Shown one piece after another: positions 7,465-16,887 of a DNA stretch of 64,000 nt (positions are counted from its first letter, which is position 1; the number at the start of each line of letters is the position of its first letter). This DNA comes from Bradyrhizobium sp. G127 (GTDB taxonomy: Bacteria > Pseudomonadota > Alphaproteobacteria > Rhizobiales > Xanthobacteraceae): positions 186,001 to 250,000 of the forward strand of contig NZ_JAKFGN010000002.1 of NCBI RefSeq assembly GCF_021502575.1, written 5' to 3'. The notes below the pieces were generated by a model, which was not told where the DNA came from, did not search any database, and saw nothing but the letters and a program-made list of their open reading frames with translations. A program made the translations under genes and the position numbers.

Positions 7465-8640
7465 CTATTTGGGCGGGGGCCGCTTGATGGTCACCGAGGC
7501 CAGATGCGCAGCGATGTTCGCGGGATCAAACGGAGCGCCGTCGAACGCCCCTACGCCGTCCCTGACGATATGGGCCGGCCGTGCGGACGCTCCCAACGCG
7601 GCGTCATAAAGATCGGGCCTGAACACCTTTCTGGCCGTCTCCAGCGCCTCCTGCGAATAGGCCGCCTGCCCCCAGCGGACCATCTGGGCATAGAGCCAGG
7701 CCGCCTGCACCGGATCGGGCCGCGCAGCACCCTCGCGCCCGACCAGCAGATAGCGGCCGCTTTCGCGGAACGTACCGTCCGGCGAGATTTTCAGGCGGCC
7801 GTCGAGCGTGCGCTGGATCACTTCGGGATCGACCCCGATGCGTTCCGGCGCGCCGAGGATGCGCGACACCTCCCCGCGATTGGCGGGGTTCTCGATGAAG
7901 TCGGCGGCGCGGCCATGCGCCCGCGTCAGCTTCGCGAGCACTTCCGGATGTTCCAGCGACCACTTCTCCCGCACCGCCAGAACCTTTTCCGCCGCGCGCT
8001 CCAGAATGTCGGAAACGAAATGCAGGATGTGACCGACGCCGAGGTCGACCGCGACCGAATTCCACGGGGCGCCGACACAGAACGCATCGACGTGACCGTT
8101 GACGAGGCTTTCGACCATGTACGGCGGCGGCAGCACCACCAGCCGCACATCCTCATCAGGATCGACGCCGCCAGCGGCCATCCAGAACCGCAACTGGTAA
8201 TTGTGCGTCGAGAACGGGAACGTCATGCCGAAGGTGAGCGGATCAGCGCCGCTCTTGCGCCTCGCCGCGACGACGCGCGCCAGCGCCTTCGCCGTCACCA
8301 TGGGATTTGCGGGATCGCCATCAGCTTCGGCCATGATCGCAGCGTGCAGCGCTGGCGACACCGTGATCGCATTGCCGTTGAGGCCGAGATTGAACGAGGC
8401 GACGATCGGCACCTTGACCTGCGAGAGACCGAGCGTCGATGCAATCGCCACAGGCGCCAGCAGATGCGCCGCGTCGAACAGACCGATATTGAGCTTGTCG
8501 CGCACGTTCGACCATGACACCTCACGCGCCAGCGTGACGTCGAGGCCTTCGGCGGCGGTGAAACCCTTGTCCACGGCGACGATCAGCGCCGCCGCATCGA
8601 CCAGCGGAATGAATCCAATCCTTAGCGGTGTGTCCGTCAT
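7465..8640 (-). CDS. nasS: NasS nitrate sensor (cytoplasmic NrtA-family protein)
   Basis: A 391-residue NrtA/CmpA-family periplasmic-binding-fold protein with no signal peptide or lipoprotein motif, as expected for NasS, which binds nitrate in the cytoplasm and releases the antiterminator NasT. It shares segments such as WRAAGGVDPDEDV-like and PYMVESL-VNGHVDAFCVG-like patterns with NrtA of the same locus. Its ATG overlaps the nasT stop codon (ATGA), so the two are coupled. The alternative is a second binding protein for transport, but missing export signals and the nasT partner argue against it. Confidence 0.9.
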   Translation of the reverse strand: MTDTPLRIGFIPLVDAAALIVAVDKGFTAAEGLDVTLAREVSWSNVRDKLNIGLFDAAHLLAPVAIASTLGLSQVKVPIVASFNLGLNGNAITVSPALHAAIMAEADGDPANPMVTAKALARVVAARRKSGADPLTFGMTFPFSTHNYQLRFWMAAGGVDPDEDVRLVVLPPPYMVESLVNGHVDAFCVGAPWNSVAVDLGVGHILHFVSDILERAAEKVLAVREKWSLEHPEVLAKLTRAHGRAADFIENPANRGEVSRILGAPERIGVDPEVIQRTLDGRLKISPDGTFRESGRYLLVGREGAARPDPVQAAWLYAQMVRWGQAAYSQEALETARKVFRPDLYDAALGASARPAHIVRDGVGAFDGAPFDPANIAAHLASVTIKRPPPK

Positions 8641-9227
8641 TTCAGCAACTCCGCCGCGGTAATGATCGATTGCGCTATTTCGCCGATCTTCTTTTTCTCG
8701 CGCATGGCCGTCGAGCGGATCAGCACGTAGGCCTCCTCTTCCGTCAGGCCCTTCGCTTTCATCAGCAGTCCCTTGGCGCGGTCGAGAATCTTGCGGTCCT
8801 CCAGCGCCGACTTGGTGCGATCGAGTTCGTCCTGCAGCTTTGCGAAGGCGTTGAACCGGGAAATGCAGAGATCGAGCACCGGCTTGATGCGCTCTTTCTT
8901 GAGGCCGTCGACGATATAGGCCGACACGCCGGCTTCCACCGCGTCCTGAATGGAGCTGGCGTCGCTCTGGTCAACGAACATCGCAATGGGACGGCGGACC
9001 ACCCGGCTGACCTGGAACATCTGTTCCAGAACGTCGCGGCTGGGGTTCTCAAGGTCGATCAGAATGACGTCGGGATCAATGCGATAGATCCGCGCCAGCA
9101 GGTTGTGCATTTCACTGATGTGTTCGACGCTGGCAAAGCCAGCATCACGCAATCCCTCTTTCAGGATGGCGGCTCTGATCGGGCTTTCGTCAACGATGAC
9201 GATCTTGAACGACGAATCCGCGACCAT
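8637..9227 (-). CDS. nasT: NasT, ANTAR-domain RNA-binding antiterminator
   Basis: A 196-residue response-regulator-like protein. Residues 1-120 form a receiver-like domain (IVIVDESPIR near the N-terminus, DVILIDLENPSRD around residue 55). The C-terminal ANTAR domain (ILDRAKGLLMKAKGLTEEEA, then a helix ending in ITAAELLK) is the RNA-binding part. NasT lets RNA polymerase pass leader terminators when NasS is occupied by nitrate. First gene of a nasT-nasS pair upstream of its probable target, the nrtA leader. It is divergent from rimO with a 112-base gap. Confidence 0.93.
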   Translation of the reverse strand: MVADSSFKIVIVDESPIRAAILKEGLRDAGFASVEHISEMHNLLARIYRIDPDVILIDLENPSRDVLEQMFQVSRVVRRPIAMFVDQSDASSIQDAVEAGVSAYIVDGLKKERIKPVLDLCISRFNAFAKLQDELDRTKSALEDRKILDRAKGLLMKAKGLTEEEAYVLIRSTAMREKKKIGEIAQSIITAAELLK

Positions 9228-9339
9228 TCAATCCCTGCATTCCGGCAGAGCGACCTTAGCATGCGCACGCGCCAGGCTTAAAGCCTTGTATTTGTACAGG
9301 ATCGGGGATAGCTGATGCGCTCTCCCGACAGGTGGTGGT

Positions 9340-10665
9340 ATGGAACAGGGCGTCGCCCCAAAAGTCAGCTTTGTGTCGCTTGGATGCCCCAAGGCGCTGG
9401 TGGATTCCGAGCGGATCATCACGCGCCTGCGCGCCGAAGGCTATGAGCTTGCGCGCAAGCACGACGGCGCGGATCTGGTGATCGTCAACACCTGCGGGTT
9501 CCTCGACAGCGCCAAACAGGAATCGCTGGGGGCCATCGGCGAGGCCATGGCCGAGAACGGCAAGGTCATCGTTACCGGCTGCATGGGCGCGGAACCCGAA
9601 CAGATCGAGAAAGCCTATCCAAACGTGCTGTCGATCACTGGGCCCCAGCAATACGAGAGCGTGCTGGATGCGGTGCATCGCGCGCTGCCGCCATTGCACA
9701 ACCCGCATCTCGATCTGGTGCCGCCGCAGGGTATCAAGCTGACGCCGCGCCATTATGCCTATCTGAAGATTTCCGAAGGCTGCAACAACCGCTGCACCTT
9801 CTGCATCATTCCGAAACTGCGCGGAGATCTGGTGTCGCGCCCGGCTAACGACGTGTTGCGCGAGGCCGAGAAGCTGGTCGCCGCCGGCGTGAAGGAACTG
9901 CTGGTGGTGTCGCAGGACACGTCGGCTTACGGCATCGATCTGAAGTATGCTGCCGGTCCGTGGAAGGACCGCGAGGTCCGCGCAAAATTTTTCGACCTGT
10001 CACGCGAACTCGGCGAACTCGGCGCATGGGTCCGGCTGCAGTACGTCTACCCCTACCCGCATGTCGACGAGGTCATCAGCCTGATGACCGAAGGCAAGAT
10101 ACTTCCTTATCTCGACATTCCGTTCCAGCATGCCGCCCCGGATGTGCTGAAGCAGATGCGCCGCCCCGCCGCGCAGGACAAGACACTCAATCGCATCAAG
10201 AAGTGGCGCGAGGAATGTCCAGACCTCACGCTGCGTTCGACCTTCATCGTCGGCTTCCCCGGCGAAACGGATTCCGATTTCCAGTATCTGCTCGATTGGC
10301 TGGACGAAGCGCAGATCGATCGTCTCGGCTGCTTCAAGTACGAACCGGTGGCGGGCGCGACCTCCAACACCATCGAGAACCCGGTGCCGGACGAGATCAA
10401 GACCGCGCGCTGGAATGCACTGATGGCGCGGCAGCAGAAGATTTCCGCGCAGCGGCTGAAACGAAAAGTCGGCACGCGACAGCAGATCATCATCGACGAA
10501 GTCGGCCCGACCGTCTCGAAGGGCCGCTCGAAGGCCGACGCGCCGCAGATCGATGGCAATGTTTACGTCTCGAGCCGCCGCCCGCTCAAGGTCGGCGACA
10601 TCGTCACCGCAAAGATCGACCGCGCAGATCAGTACGACCTGCACGGGACCGTGGCGGGGTTCTAG
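9340..10665 (+). CDS. rimO: Ribosomal protein S12 methylthiotransferase RimO
   Basis: A 441-residue radical-SAM enzyme that adds a methylthio group to the conserved aspartate of ribosomal protein S12. The N-terminal MTTase domain has its three cluster cysteines ([27 protein letters not shown]). The radical-SAM motif is CNNRCTFC near residue 148. The C-terminal TRAM domain covers roughly the last 70 residues. [12 protein letters not shown] distinguishes RimO from MiaB. It converges with qor; only five bases separate the two stop codons. Confidence 0.95.
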   Translation: MEQGVAPKVSFVSLGCPKALVDSERIITRLRAEGYELARKHDGADLVIVNTCGFLDSAKQESLGAIGEAMAENGKVIVTGCMGAEPEQIEKAYPNVLSITGPQQYESVLDAVHRALPPLHNPHLDLVPPQGIKLTPRHYAYLKISEGCNNRCTFCIIPKLRGDLVSRPANDVLREAEKLVAAGVKELLVVSQDTSAYGIDLKYAAGPWKDREVRAKFFDLSRELGELGAWVRLQYVYPYPHVDEVISLMTEGKILPYLDIPFQHAAPDVLKQMRRPAAQDKTLNRIKKWREECPDLTLRSTFIVGFPGETDSDFQYLLDWLDEAQIDRLGCFKYEPVAGATSNTIENPVPDEIKTARWNALMARQQKISAQRLKRKVGTRQQIIIDEVGPTVSKGRSKADAPQIDGNVYVSSRRPLKVGDIVTAKIDRADQYDLHGTVAGF

Positions 10666-10670
10666 GAAAT

Positions 10671-11645
10671 TTACGGCTTCAAAATCGACGATCCCGTGGT
10701 GACACGGCTTTCGAGATCGCGATGCGCCTTCTGCGCATCCTTCAGCGCATAGGCGTGATTGATCGGCACATGCAGCGTGCCGCTGAGCACGGCGGCAAAT
10801 ATTGCGTCGGCGCCTTCGATCAATTCGCTGCGGGTGCCGACATAGTCGTTGAGTTTCGGACGGGTCGCGAACAGCGAGCCGTGATTGTTCAACTCTGCAA
10901 TGGAGAACGGCGGCACCGGTCCCGACGCATTGCCGAACGACACAAACAACCCGCGCGGCCTGAGTGATTTCAGCGATCCGGCGAAGGTGTCCTTGCCGAC
11001 GCCGTCATAAACCACGTCGCACAATTCGCCCCGGCTGATCTGCTTCACGCGCTCAGCGAAGTCTTCCTTTTTGTAAAGAATGACGTGATCGCAGCCATTT
11101 GCCAACGCCAGCTTGGCCTTCTCTTCCGTGCCGACGGTGCCAATGACGTTCGCACCCAAGGCCTTCGCCCACTGGCAGGCCAGTAATCCGATGCCGCCAG
11201 CCGCGGCATGGATCAGAACGCGATGGCCTGGTTCGACCTTGAAGGTCTTGTGCAGCAGATACCAGACCGTCAACCCCTTGAGCATCAACACCGCGGCCTG
11301 CTCGTCGGTTATTTGATCCGGCAGCTTCACCAGCTTGTCGGCGGGAATGTTACGCTCGGTCGCGTAGCCGCCGAGGTTGAAATAGTACGCCACGCGGTCG
11401 CCAGGGTGAAAATTGGTGACGCCGGGACCAACCGAAACCACCTCGCCCGACGCTTCGTTGCCGACGATGAACGGCAGGCTAGGCGCCTTATAGAGGCCGT
11501 TGCGGAAATAGACATCGATGAAATTCAGACCGATGGCGCGCTGGCGGATACGAACCTCGCCGTTACCCGGTGCAGGCACATCCACGTCCTCATAGATCAT
11601 TACTTCCGGACCGCCCACCTGGTGGACGCGCACAGCCTTGGTCAT
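10671..11645 (-). CDS. NADPH:quinone oxidoreductase, zinc-free MDR family
   Basis: A 324-residue medium-chain dehydrogenase/reductase of the quinone oxidoreductase (QorA, zeta-crystallin) group. The N-terminal GroES-like domain is followed by the nucleotide-binding AAAGGIGLLACQWAKALG near residue 148. The catalytic and structural zinc cysteines of alcohol dehydrogenases are missing, as usual for this group. It would reduce quinones in the cytosol with NADPH. Its substrate cannot be fixed from sequence. Upstream lies a palindromic repeat pair. Confidence 0.88.
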   Translation of the reverse strand: MTKAVRVHQVGGPEVMIYEDVDVPAPGNGEVRIRQRAIGLNFIDVYFRNGLYKAPSLPFIVGNEASGEVVSVGPGVTNFHPGDRVAYYFNLGGYATERNIPADKLVKLPDQITDEQAAVLMLKGLTVWYLLHKTFKVEPGHRVLIHAAAGGIGLLACQWAKALGANVIGTVGTEEKAKLALANGCDHVILYKKEDFAERVKQISRGELCDVVYDGVGKDTFAGSLKSLRPRGLFVSFGNASGPVPPFSIAELNNHGSLFATRPKLNDYVGTRSELIEGADAIFAAVLSGTLHVPINHAYALKDAQKAHRDLESRVTTGSSILKP

Positions 11646-11674
11646 GGTTTCTCCCGAGCTTTTTCTTGAAAGAC

Positions 11675-11752
11675 CTAGTGGAGTGGATCTGACATTCGCT
11701 AGCAGCTAGCCGCGATCCCGCCAAGCCAATGTCAAATCTGAAACTCCACTAG
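11675..11752. repeat. Palindromic repeat element E3 (first of a mirrored pair)
   Basis: 78-bp imperfect palindrome bounded by CTAGTGGAG and CTCCACTAG, inner arm GGATCTGACATTCGC against GCCAATGTCAAATC. The extra TGAAA is on the right arm, as in E1. It belongs to the same family as 4660-4823. Confidence 0.82.
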
Positions 11753-11765
11753 AAACCCAAATTTG

Positions 11766-11840
11766 CTAGTGGTCCATCAATTCTCACATTCGCAGGAATA
11801 TCGCTGAAATGGGATGCGAATGTGAGAATTGGACTACTAG
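11766..11840. repeat. Palindromic repeat element E4 (mirror-oriented partner of E3)
   Basis: 75-bp imperfect palindrome, CTAGTGGTCC...GGACTACTAG, inner arm AATTCTCACATTCGC against GCGAATGTGAGAATT. The asymmetric ATC is on the left arm, as in E2, and a 13-bp spacer separates it from E3. Confidence 0.82.
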
Positions 11841-11895
11841 GCGGGAGCGAAGTCTATCGGACTGCAATTGTCAACGCGGACGAAAGCCGCAAGGT

Positions 11896-12642
11896 TTAGC
11901 CTTCCTGAATGCTCTCGTTTTTTACGTGCTTCCTGCGGTTGCGTTTGGCCATGATGTTGAAAGCCTCGACCGCCGCTGAGAAGCAGATCGCGACATAGAT
12001 GAACGAGCGCGGAATGTGGAAGTGGGCGCCGTCCGCAACCAGCGCGACACCGATCAGCACCAGGAACGCCAGCGCGAGCATCTTCGTGGTTGGATGCTCG
12101 GCCACGAATGATGCCACCGGCCCGGATGACACATACATAACGCCGACCGCGATCACGACCGCCGCGATCATGATTTCCAGATCCTGCGCCATCCCGATCG
12201 CGGTGATGATCGAGTCCAGCGAGAAGACAAGATCGATGACGATGATCTGCACGATAACCCAAAAAAATGCACCGGCTTTCGGCTTGGCGTCGCCCTCGTC
12301 GTCCCGCGCCTCGACCTCGGCGTGGATTTCGTGAGTCGCCTTGGCGATCAAGAACAGGCCGCCGCCGAGCAGGATGATGTCCCGCCACGACAGTTCAAAT
12401 TTGCCGACGGTGAAGACCGGCTGCGTCAGTCCGATCAGCCAGACCAGCACGCTCAGCAGAGCGATTCGGAATATCAGCGCCAGCGCGAGGCCGATCTTGC
12501 GCGCCTTCTCCGCCTGCGCGGGCGGAATCCGCGACACGATCACCGACAGGAAGATCACGTTGTCGATGCCGAGAACGATCTCCAGCGCCGTGAGAGTCAG
12601 CAAGGCGGCCCAGGCTTCCGGGCTGGTCAGTAATTCCATCAT
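11896..12642 (-). CDS. TerC-family integral membrane protein
   Basis: A 248-residue TerC/Alx-type membrane protein with about seven transmembrane segments. The family's two acidic membrane motifs are present (EIVLGIDNVIFLS near residue 21 and DLVFSLDSIITAIG near residue 138). A charged cytoplasmic loop between them holds EARDDEGDAKPKAG. Members export metals such as manganese or take part in tellurite tolerance; which role applies here cannot be told. Its start overlaps the pcs stop codon by four bases, so it is the second gene of a pcs-terC unit. Confidence 0.85.
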   Translation of the reverse strand: MMELLTSPEAWAALLTLTALEIVLGIDNVIFLSVIVSRIPPAQAEKARKIGLALALIFRIALLSVLVWLIGLTQPVFTVGKFELSWRDIILLGGGLFLIAKATHEIHAEVEARDDEGDAKPKAGAFFWVIVQIIVIDLVFSLDSIITAIGMAQDLEIMIAAVVIAVGVMYVSSGPVASFVAEHPTTKMLALAFLVLIGVALVADGAHFHIPRSFIYVAICFSAAVEAFNIMAKRNRRKHVKNESIQEG

Positions 12643-13373
12643 GCGCGAGTCCCGCCCATCAATCGGATCAGCACGTCACTGAGAAGAATATAGACGCCGA
12701 TGGCGCACAGCCCCGCAGTGACCCAAACCGGCACTTCGAAATTGGCAGCAATCGCGATCATTGCCAAGATCGCCCACACGGTCAGCAGCGCGACATTCAG
12801 TTTGCGGAACCGCGTGGTCCGCAGCGGATGCATGACGTGGAACGGTACAAAGGTAAGCACCACGAGAATGGCGAGGGCGATGCTGCCGACCGCCGCCGGC
12901 GGCTTCAGCAGGAACAGGTAGAACGCCGCACCGTTCCACAGCGCCGGGAAACCGCGAAAGTGATTGTCGTGGGTCTTCATGCGCCGGTCGGAAAAATACA
13001 GCGCGCCGGAAATGACGATCGCGCCTCCGAGCAGCGGCGTCGCCAGCGGGATCAGCAGGCCGCTCGCGGTGATCGCATAGGCAGGCACGAAGACATAGGT
13101 GAGAAAATCCACCACCAGATCGAGCGTGTCGCCTGACCAGTTCGGCAGCACGTCGCCGACATTGAGTCGGCGCGCCAGCGGCCCGTCGAGACCGTCGATC
13201 AGCAGCGCCAGCCCCAGCCAGCCGAACATCGCGGCCCAGTGTTCCCTCACCGCCTCCAGCATAGCGATCAGCGCAATTGCGCCGCCCAGCGCCGTGAAGA
13301 TATGAACCCCGAAGGCGCGCACACGCATTCTGGCAGAAAACGAAGATTGGTCCTGTTGGCTCGGCTCAGTCAT
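12639..13373 (-). CDS. pcs: Phosphatidylcholine synthase
   Basis: A CDP-alcohol phosphatidyltransferase-family membrane enzyme that makes phosphatidylcholine in one step from CDP-diacylglycerol and choline, a trait of Rhizobiales and related bacteria. The catalytic signature DG-x2-AR-x-L...G-x3-D-x3-D is visible (DGLDGPLARRLN then GDTLDLVVD). About seven hydrophobic segments follow. From the ATG at 13373 the protein has 244 residues, like the 241 of the Sinorhizobium enzyme. In-frame starts at 13400 and 13445 would add an unconserved tail. Confidence 0.92.
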   Translation of the reverse strand: MTEPSQQDQSSFSARMRVRAFGVHIFTALGGAIALIAMLEAVREHWAAMFGWLGLALLIDGLDGPLARRLNVGDVLPNWSGDTLDLVVDFLTYVFVPAYAITASGLLIPLATPLLGGAIVISGALYFSDRRMKTHDNHFRGFPALWNGAAFYLFLLKPPAAVGSIALAILVVLTFVPFHVMHPLRTTRFRKLNVALLTVWAILAMIAIAANFEVPVWVTAGLCAIGVYILLSDVLIRLMGGTRA

Positions 13374-13508
13374 TGGGGTTGTGACTATCAGGATTCTCAT
13401 GCGATTGCATATACGACCAAACTCGCTCACGCTGATTTGCCTCAAATGCGGTTCAGGGTGACGCCCAGATCGATTGTGACAGCGTTAAATTCCGGCGATA
13501 GATAGCTT

Positions 13509-14699
13509 ATGACCGAACGTCCTTCCCCCTTCTATCAGGCTGCCGTTGTTGGCGGCGGACCCGCCGGCCTCGCCACCGCCATCGCGCTGGCGCAGGAAGG
13601 CGTCAGCACCGCCTTGGTCGCGCGCCGCTCGCCCTATGCCGACAACCGCACCACGGCGCTGCTCGGCGGATCGGTGGACTTTTTGCAATCGCTGGATATC
13701 TGGCACCGTTGCAGCGCTCACGCCGCGGCGCTGCGCGTGATGCGGCTGGTGGACGACACGCGCCGCCTGATCCGTTCCCCTGAGGTGAAGTTCTCATCCG
13801 ACGAAATCGGTCTGGAAGCGTTTGGATACAACATCGAGAACAGCCTGCTGCTGGTCGCGATGGAAGCACGCGCGGCGGAACTGCCGAACCTCACGCGCAT
13901 CGATGACGAGGCGCAATCGGTGGTCACCGGACGGTCATCAGTCACCATCACGACAAAGCAGGGTCAGTCGCTTACCGCCGCGCTGGTCGCGGGCGCTGAC
14001 GGACGGCATTCGCTGTGCCGGGAAGCAGCAGGTATCGGCGTCAAGCGGCGCAAGTTGAACCAGTCCGCGCTCACGCTGAACATCGGGCACGCGCGGCCGC
14101 ATCATGACTGCTCCACTGAATTTCACACTGAATCCGGTCCGTGCGTGTTCGTGCCGCTGCCCGGCCAGCGCTCCAGCATCGTCTGGGTGGTGAGACCCGA
14201 TGAAGCCGAACGGCTTAAGGCGCTTGACGACGAGCAGCTTGCGCTCGCGCTGGAAAAGCAGTCGCACTCCATTTTCGGCAAGCTGACGATTGCGCCCGGC
14301 CGTCATGTCTTCCCGCTCGCCATCGAAACTCCTGACCGTCTTGCCGCCGGCCGCATCGTGCTGGTGGGTGAATCGGCTCATGTCATCCCGCCGATCGGAG
14401 CGCAGGGCCTCAACATGGGCCTGCGCGACGCAGCGGACCTGACGAATATCGTGCGCGACGCGCTTTCGATGGGCAGCGATCCCGGCGCGGACGACGTGTT
14501 GCAGCGCTATGCCCGCGCACGGCGCGCCGACGTGTTCAGCCGCACCTTCGCGGTGGATATGGCGAACCGTACGTTGCTGAGCGATTTCCTGCCCGCGCAA
14601 TCACTGCGCGCCGCCGGAATGCATCTGCTGGATCGGGTGGGACCGATCCGCCGCCTCGCAATGCGCGAGGGATTGTCGCCATCGTGGCGCGGACGCTAG
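13509..14699 (+). CDS. UbiH/Coq6-family FAD-dependent hydroxylase (ubiquinone biosynthesis)
   Basis: A 396-residue class A flavin monooxygenase. FAD-binding GGGPAGLATAIALAQEG is at residues 14-30. The DG motif is ADGRHSLCREAAG near residue 163. The second FAD motif is LVGESAHVIPPIGAQGLNMG near 285, the GAQGLN form typical of UbiH/UbiF/VisC enzymes, although the usual GD pair reads GE here. It probably hydroxylates the ubiquinone ring. Which ring carbon (UbiH, UbiF, UbiI or the broad alphaproteobacterial UbiL/UbiM types) cannot be decided. It converges with the nitroreductase gene, three bases between stops. Confidence 0.85.
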   Translation: MTERPSPFYQAAVVGGGPAGLATAIALAQEGVSTALVARRSPYADNRTTALLGGSVDFLQSLDIWHRCSAHAAALRVMRLVDDTRRLIRSPEVKFSSDEIGLEAFGYNIENSLLLVAMEARAAELPNLTRIDDEAQSVVTGRSSVTITTKQGQSLTAALVAGADGRHSLCREAAGIGVKRRKLNQSALTLNIGHARPHHDCSTEFHTESGPCVFVPLPGQRSSIVWVVRPDEAERLKALDDEQLALALEKQSHSIFGKLTIAPGRHVFPLAIETPDRLAAGRIVLVGESAHVIPPIGAQGLNMGLRDAADLTNIVRDALSMGSDPGADDVLQRYARARRADVFSRTFAVDMANRTLLSDFLPAQSLRAAGMHLLDRVGPIRRLAMREGLSPSWRGR

Positions 14700-14702
14700 G
14701 GG

Positions 14703-15380
14703 TTAATTGTCGAAACCCACGAACACCGCAGCCTCTTCGACTGACTTTCGTTCGGACACCACCGCATTTGCCGGGAAGCTTTCATCCGGCCACCCCAATG
14801 CGATGCTTTTCATGATGACTTGATCGTCGGCTATCCCGGCATGTTCACGCACCACCGGTGACTGCATGATGCCCTGGCTGTTGATCACGGCCCCCAGCCC
14901 ACGAGACCAGGCGGCATTGACCAAGGCGGTTGCCACGGCTCCGCAATCGAAGGGCGTATCGTCGCTGCCGTCGAGCACGCGATCGTAAGTCACGATGATG
15001 CAGACAGGCGCGTCGAATTGACGGAAGCCCCGCAGAACCCAGTCCTGGCGCATATCCTTGTCATCGCGGGCGATCCCCATGGCGGAGAACAGTTGCTTGG
15101 CGACGCCAACCTGCCTCTCACGGTGCGGACCTGCGAATGCCTGGCCCGTGCGAAATTCGCGGGACTGCGGCACGCCTGCCAGCATCCGCTCGGTATTTCC
15201 GGCGCGGATGCGATTGAGCGGTTCGCCGGTGACGACGTAGAAATTCCAGGGCTGGGTGTTCATCGATGACGGAGCGCGCATCGCCAGAGCGATAATTTCC
15301 TTAATCAGCGCCATAGGTACCGGATCCGGCTTGTATCCGCGAATGCTTCGGCGGCCGAGGATAACGTCATCAAATTGCAT
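14703..15380 (-). CDS. Nitroreductase-family FMN oxidoreductase
   Basis: A 225-residue nitroreductase fold protein that uses FMN and NAD(P)H, cytosolic. The FMN-phosphate site RRSIRGYKPDPVP lies near residue 10, SSMNTQPWNFYVV near 40, and the C-terminal ALGWPDES-like motif near 190. I take the ATG at 15380 (MQFDDVILGRR), because the family begins a few residues before the RRS motif and an AGGGA lies upstream. The open frame continues to 15545 without conserved sequence. The physiological substrate is unknown. Confidence 0.87.
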   Translation of the reverse strand: MQFDDVILGRRSIRGYKPDPVPMALIKEIIALAMRAPSSMNTQPWNFYVVTGEPLNRIRAGNTERMLAGVPQSREFRTGQAFAGPHRERQVGVAKQLFSAMGIARDDKDMRQDWVLRGFRQFDAPVCIIVTYDRVLDGSDDTPFDCGAVATALVNAAWSRGLGAVINSQGIMQSPVVREHAGIADDQVIMKSIALGWPDESFPANAVVSERKSVEEAAVFVGFDN

Positions 15381-15635
15381 GGGTCGGAAATTCCCTGGTG
15401 ATGCTTGAAGGAGCTTCAATACTTGCGGTTCATCGACCGTCAAGCAAGATGGAAGATATGAACACATACGCCGTATGTCTGATTGGATCCAACTCGGAAA
15501 TCGCTCGTGCCACGTTGCGTGCCTGTTTGTCGACCTGAGAATCAACGGTCCCTGTAGTGGCCGCGCCCGATGTTCCGGGCTGGAACCATCTTCATTTTTC
15601 GCCGTTCATTGGACCGGAGAACGTGAGGACTTGCG

Positions 15636-15809
15636 ATGACGATCCTGAAATGGGCCTTGATCTTCTTTCTGATTTCAATTGTCGCGGGCGTGCTCGGATT
15701 CACGGGTATTTCCGCCGCATCTGCCGACATCGCCCGCGTCTTGTTTTACATCTTCGGCGTGATCTTCCTGATCCTGCTAATCTTGGGGTTCACGATCTTT
15801 CGAGCGTGA
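15636..15809 (+). CDS. DUF1328 (YtjA-family) small membrane protein
   Basis: 57 residues with two membrane segments: [19 protein letters not shown], a short loop [14 protein letters not shown], then [17 protein letters not shown]. This is the DUF1328/YtjA pattern, found widely in proteobacteria with unknown function. The gene ends seven bases before the convergent AEC transporter. Confidence 0.85.
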   Translation: MTILKWALIFFLISIVAGVLGFTGISAASADIARVLFYIFGVIFLILLILGFTIFRA

Positions 15810-15815
15810 CGCGTA

Positions 15816-16769
15816 TCAGGGAAACACGATCGCACCGGTCTTGATCATCCACATCACACTGGTCAGGGTCACGACCGACACGAAGGTGCCGACCAGCACC
15901 AGTGTCGAGGCCGGCTCGATCCAAGTGTTATATTGACGCGCGATCACGAACACGTTCAGAGCGGGCGGCAGTGACGCCAGTAGCAGCGCTGTTGCCGCCC
16001 ATTCCGGCGGGAACGGTCCGAGCAGGATCAGCAATCCGAACACGATCAGCGGATGCGCGATCAACTTGACCGCGATCACGCCGGGCACTTCCCATGGCAC
16101 CCGCTCGAAGGGGCGCAGCGCAACCGTGACGCCGAGCGCGAACAGCGCAACCGGCGCGGCCGCGCTTTGCAGAAACTGGAACATGTTGTCGAGTCCGACC
16201 GGCACCGGCACATGGAACGCCGCCACCGCCACCCCAAAATACGACGCCACGATCAGCGGATGCAGCAGGATTTGTCTCGCGACCAGCCTCAGCGTGGGCA
16301 GCAACGGCCGTCGCTCGCCGTCGGTCAGCACCATCAGTAGCGGCACGGTCGTGAACAGGAAGATCGTATCGAAGCAGAAAATCAGCGCGACCGGCGCGTT
16401 CGCTTTCGCGCCCAGCGTCGCCAGCGCAAGCCCCGGCCCCATATAGCCGATGTTGCCATAACCGCCGCCCAGCCCCGCCATCGCGGACTCGCGCATCGAG
16501 AGCTTCGCGAACAGCTTTGTGCCGAACATGGACAGAAAGAACGCGCTCGCGGTCGCGAGCGTGGTGGCGATCACGAACGGCGGATTGTTCAATTCCTCGA
16601 GCGGCGTCCTCGCGAGGGTCCGAAAGAACAGCGCCGGCAGCGAGACGTAGAGCAGGAAAAAGTTCATCCACTCCAGCCCCGCTTCGGGCAGGCGCTTATA
16701 CTTGCCGCAGGCGTAGCCGATGAAGATCAGCCCGAAATAGGGCAATGCAAGATTCAGAATATCGATCAT
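15816..16769 (-). CDS. AEC-family transporter
   Basis: A 317-residue inner-membrane carrier of the auxin efflux carrier family with about ten hydrophobic segments. The motif GGYGNIGYMGPGLALA near residue 105 is the unwound-helix region conserved in the N-terminal half. I chose the ATG at 16769 (MIDILNLALPYFG), which puts the first membrane helix at the N-terminus as in the family. Bacterial members export organic acids or other anions; no neighbour reveals the substrate. Confidence 0.85.
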   Translation of the reverse strand: MIDILNLALPYFGLIFIGYACGKYKRLPEAGLEWMNFFLLYVSLPALFFRTLARTPLEELNNPPFVIATTLATASAFFLSMFGTKLFAKLSMRESAMAGLGGGYGNIGYMGPGLALATLGAKANAPVALIFCFDTIFLFTTVPLLMVLTDGERRPLLPTLRLVARQILLHPLIVASYFGVAVAAFHVPVPVGLDNMFQFLQSAAAPVALFALGVTVALRPFERVPWEVPGVIAVKLIAHPLIVFGLLILLGPFPPEWAATALLLASLPPALNVFVIARQYNTWIEPASTLVLVGTFVSVVTLTSVMWMIKTGAIVFP

Positions 16770-16887
16770 CGGGATACGCTTGGCATGCGGGGCCGAGCCG
16801 GAAAACCGGCCCCCGCGCAGGGGTGCCACCCGGCACGATTCATGCCTTATCCCCTAGCATCGGCCACAATCATGGTCTATTCGACGG

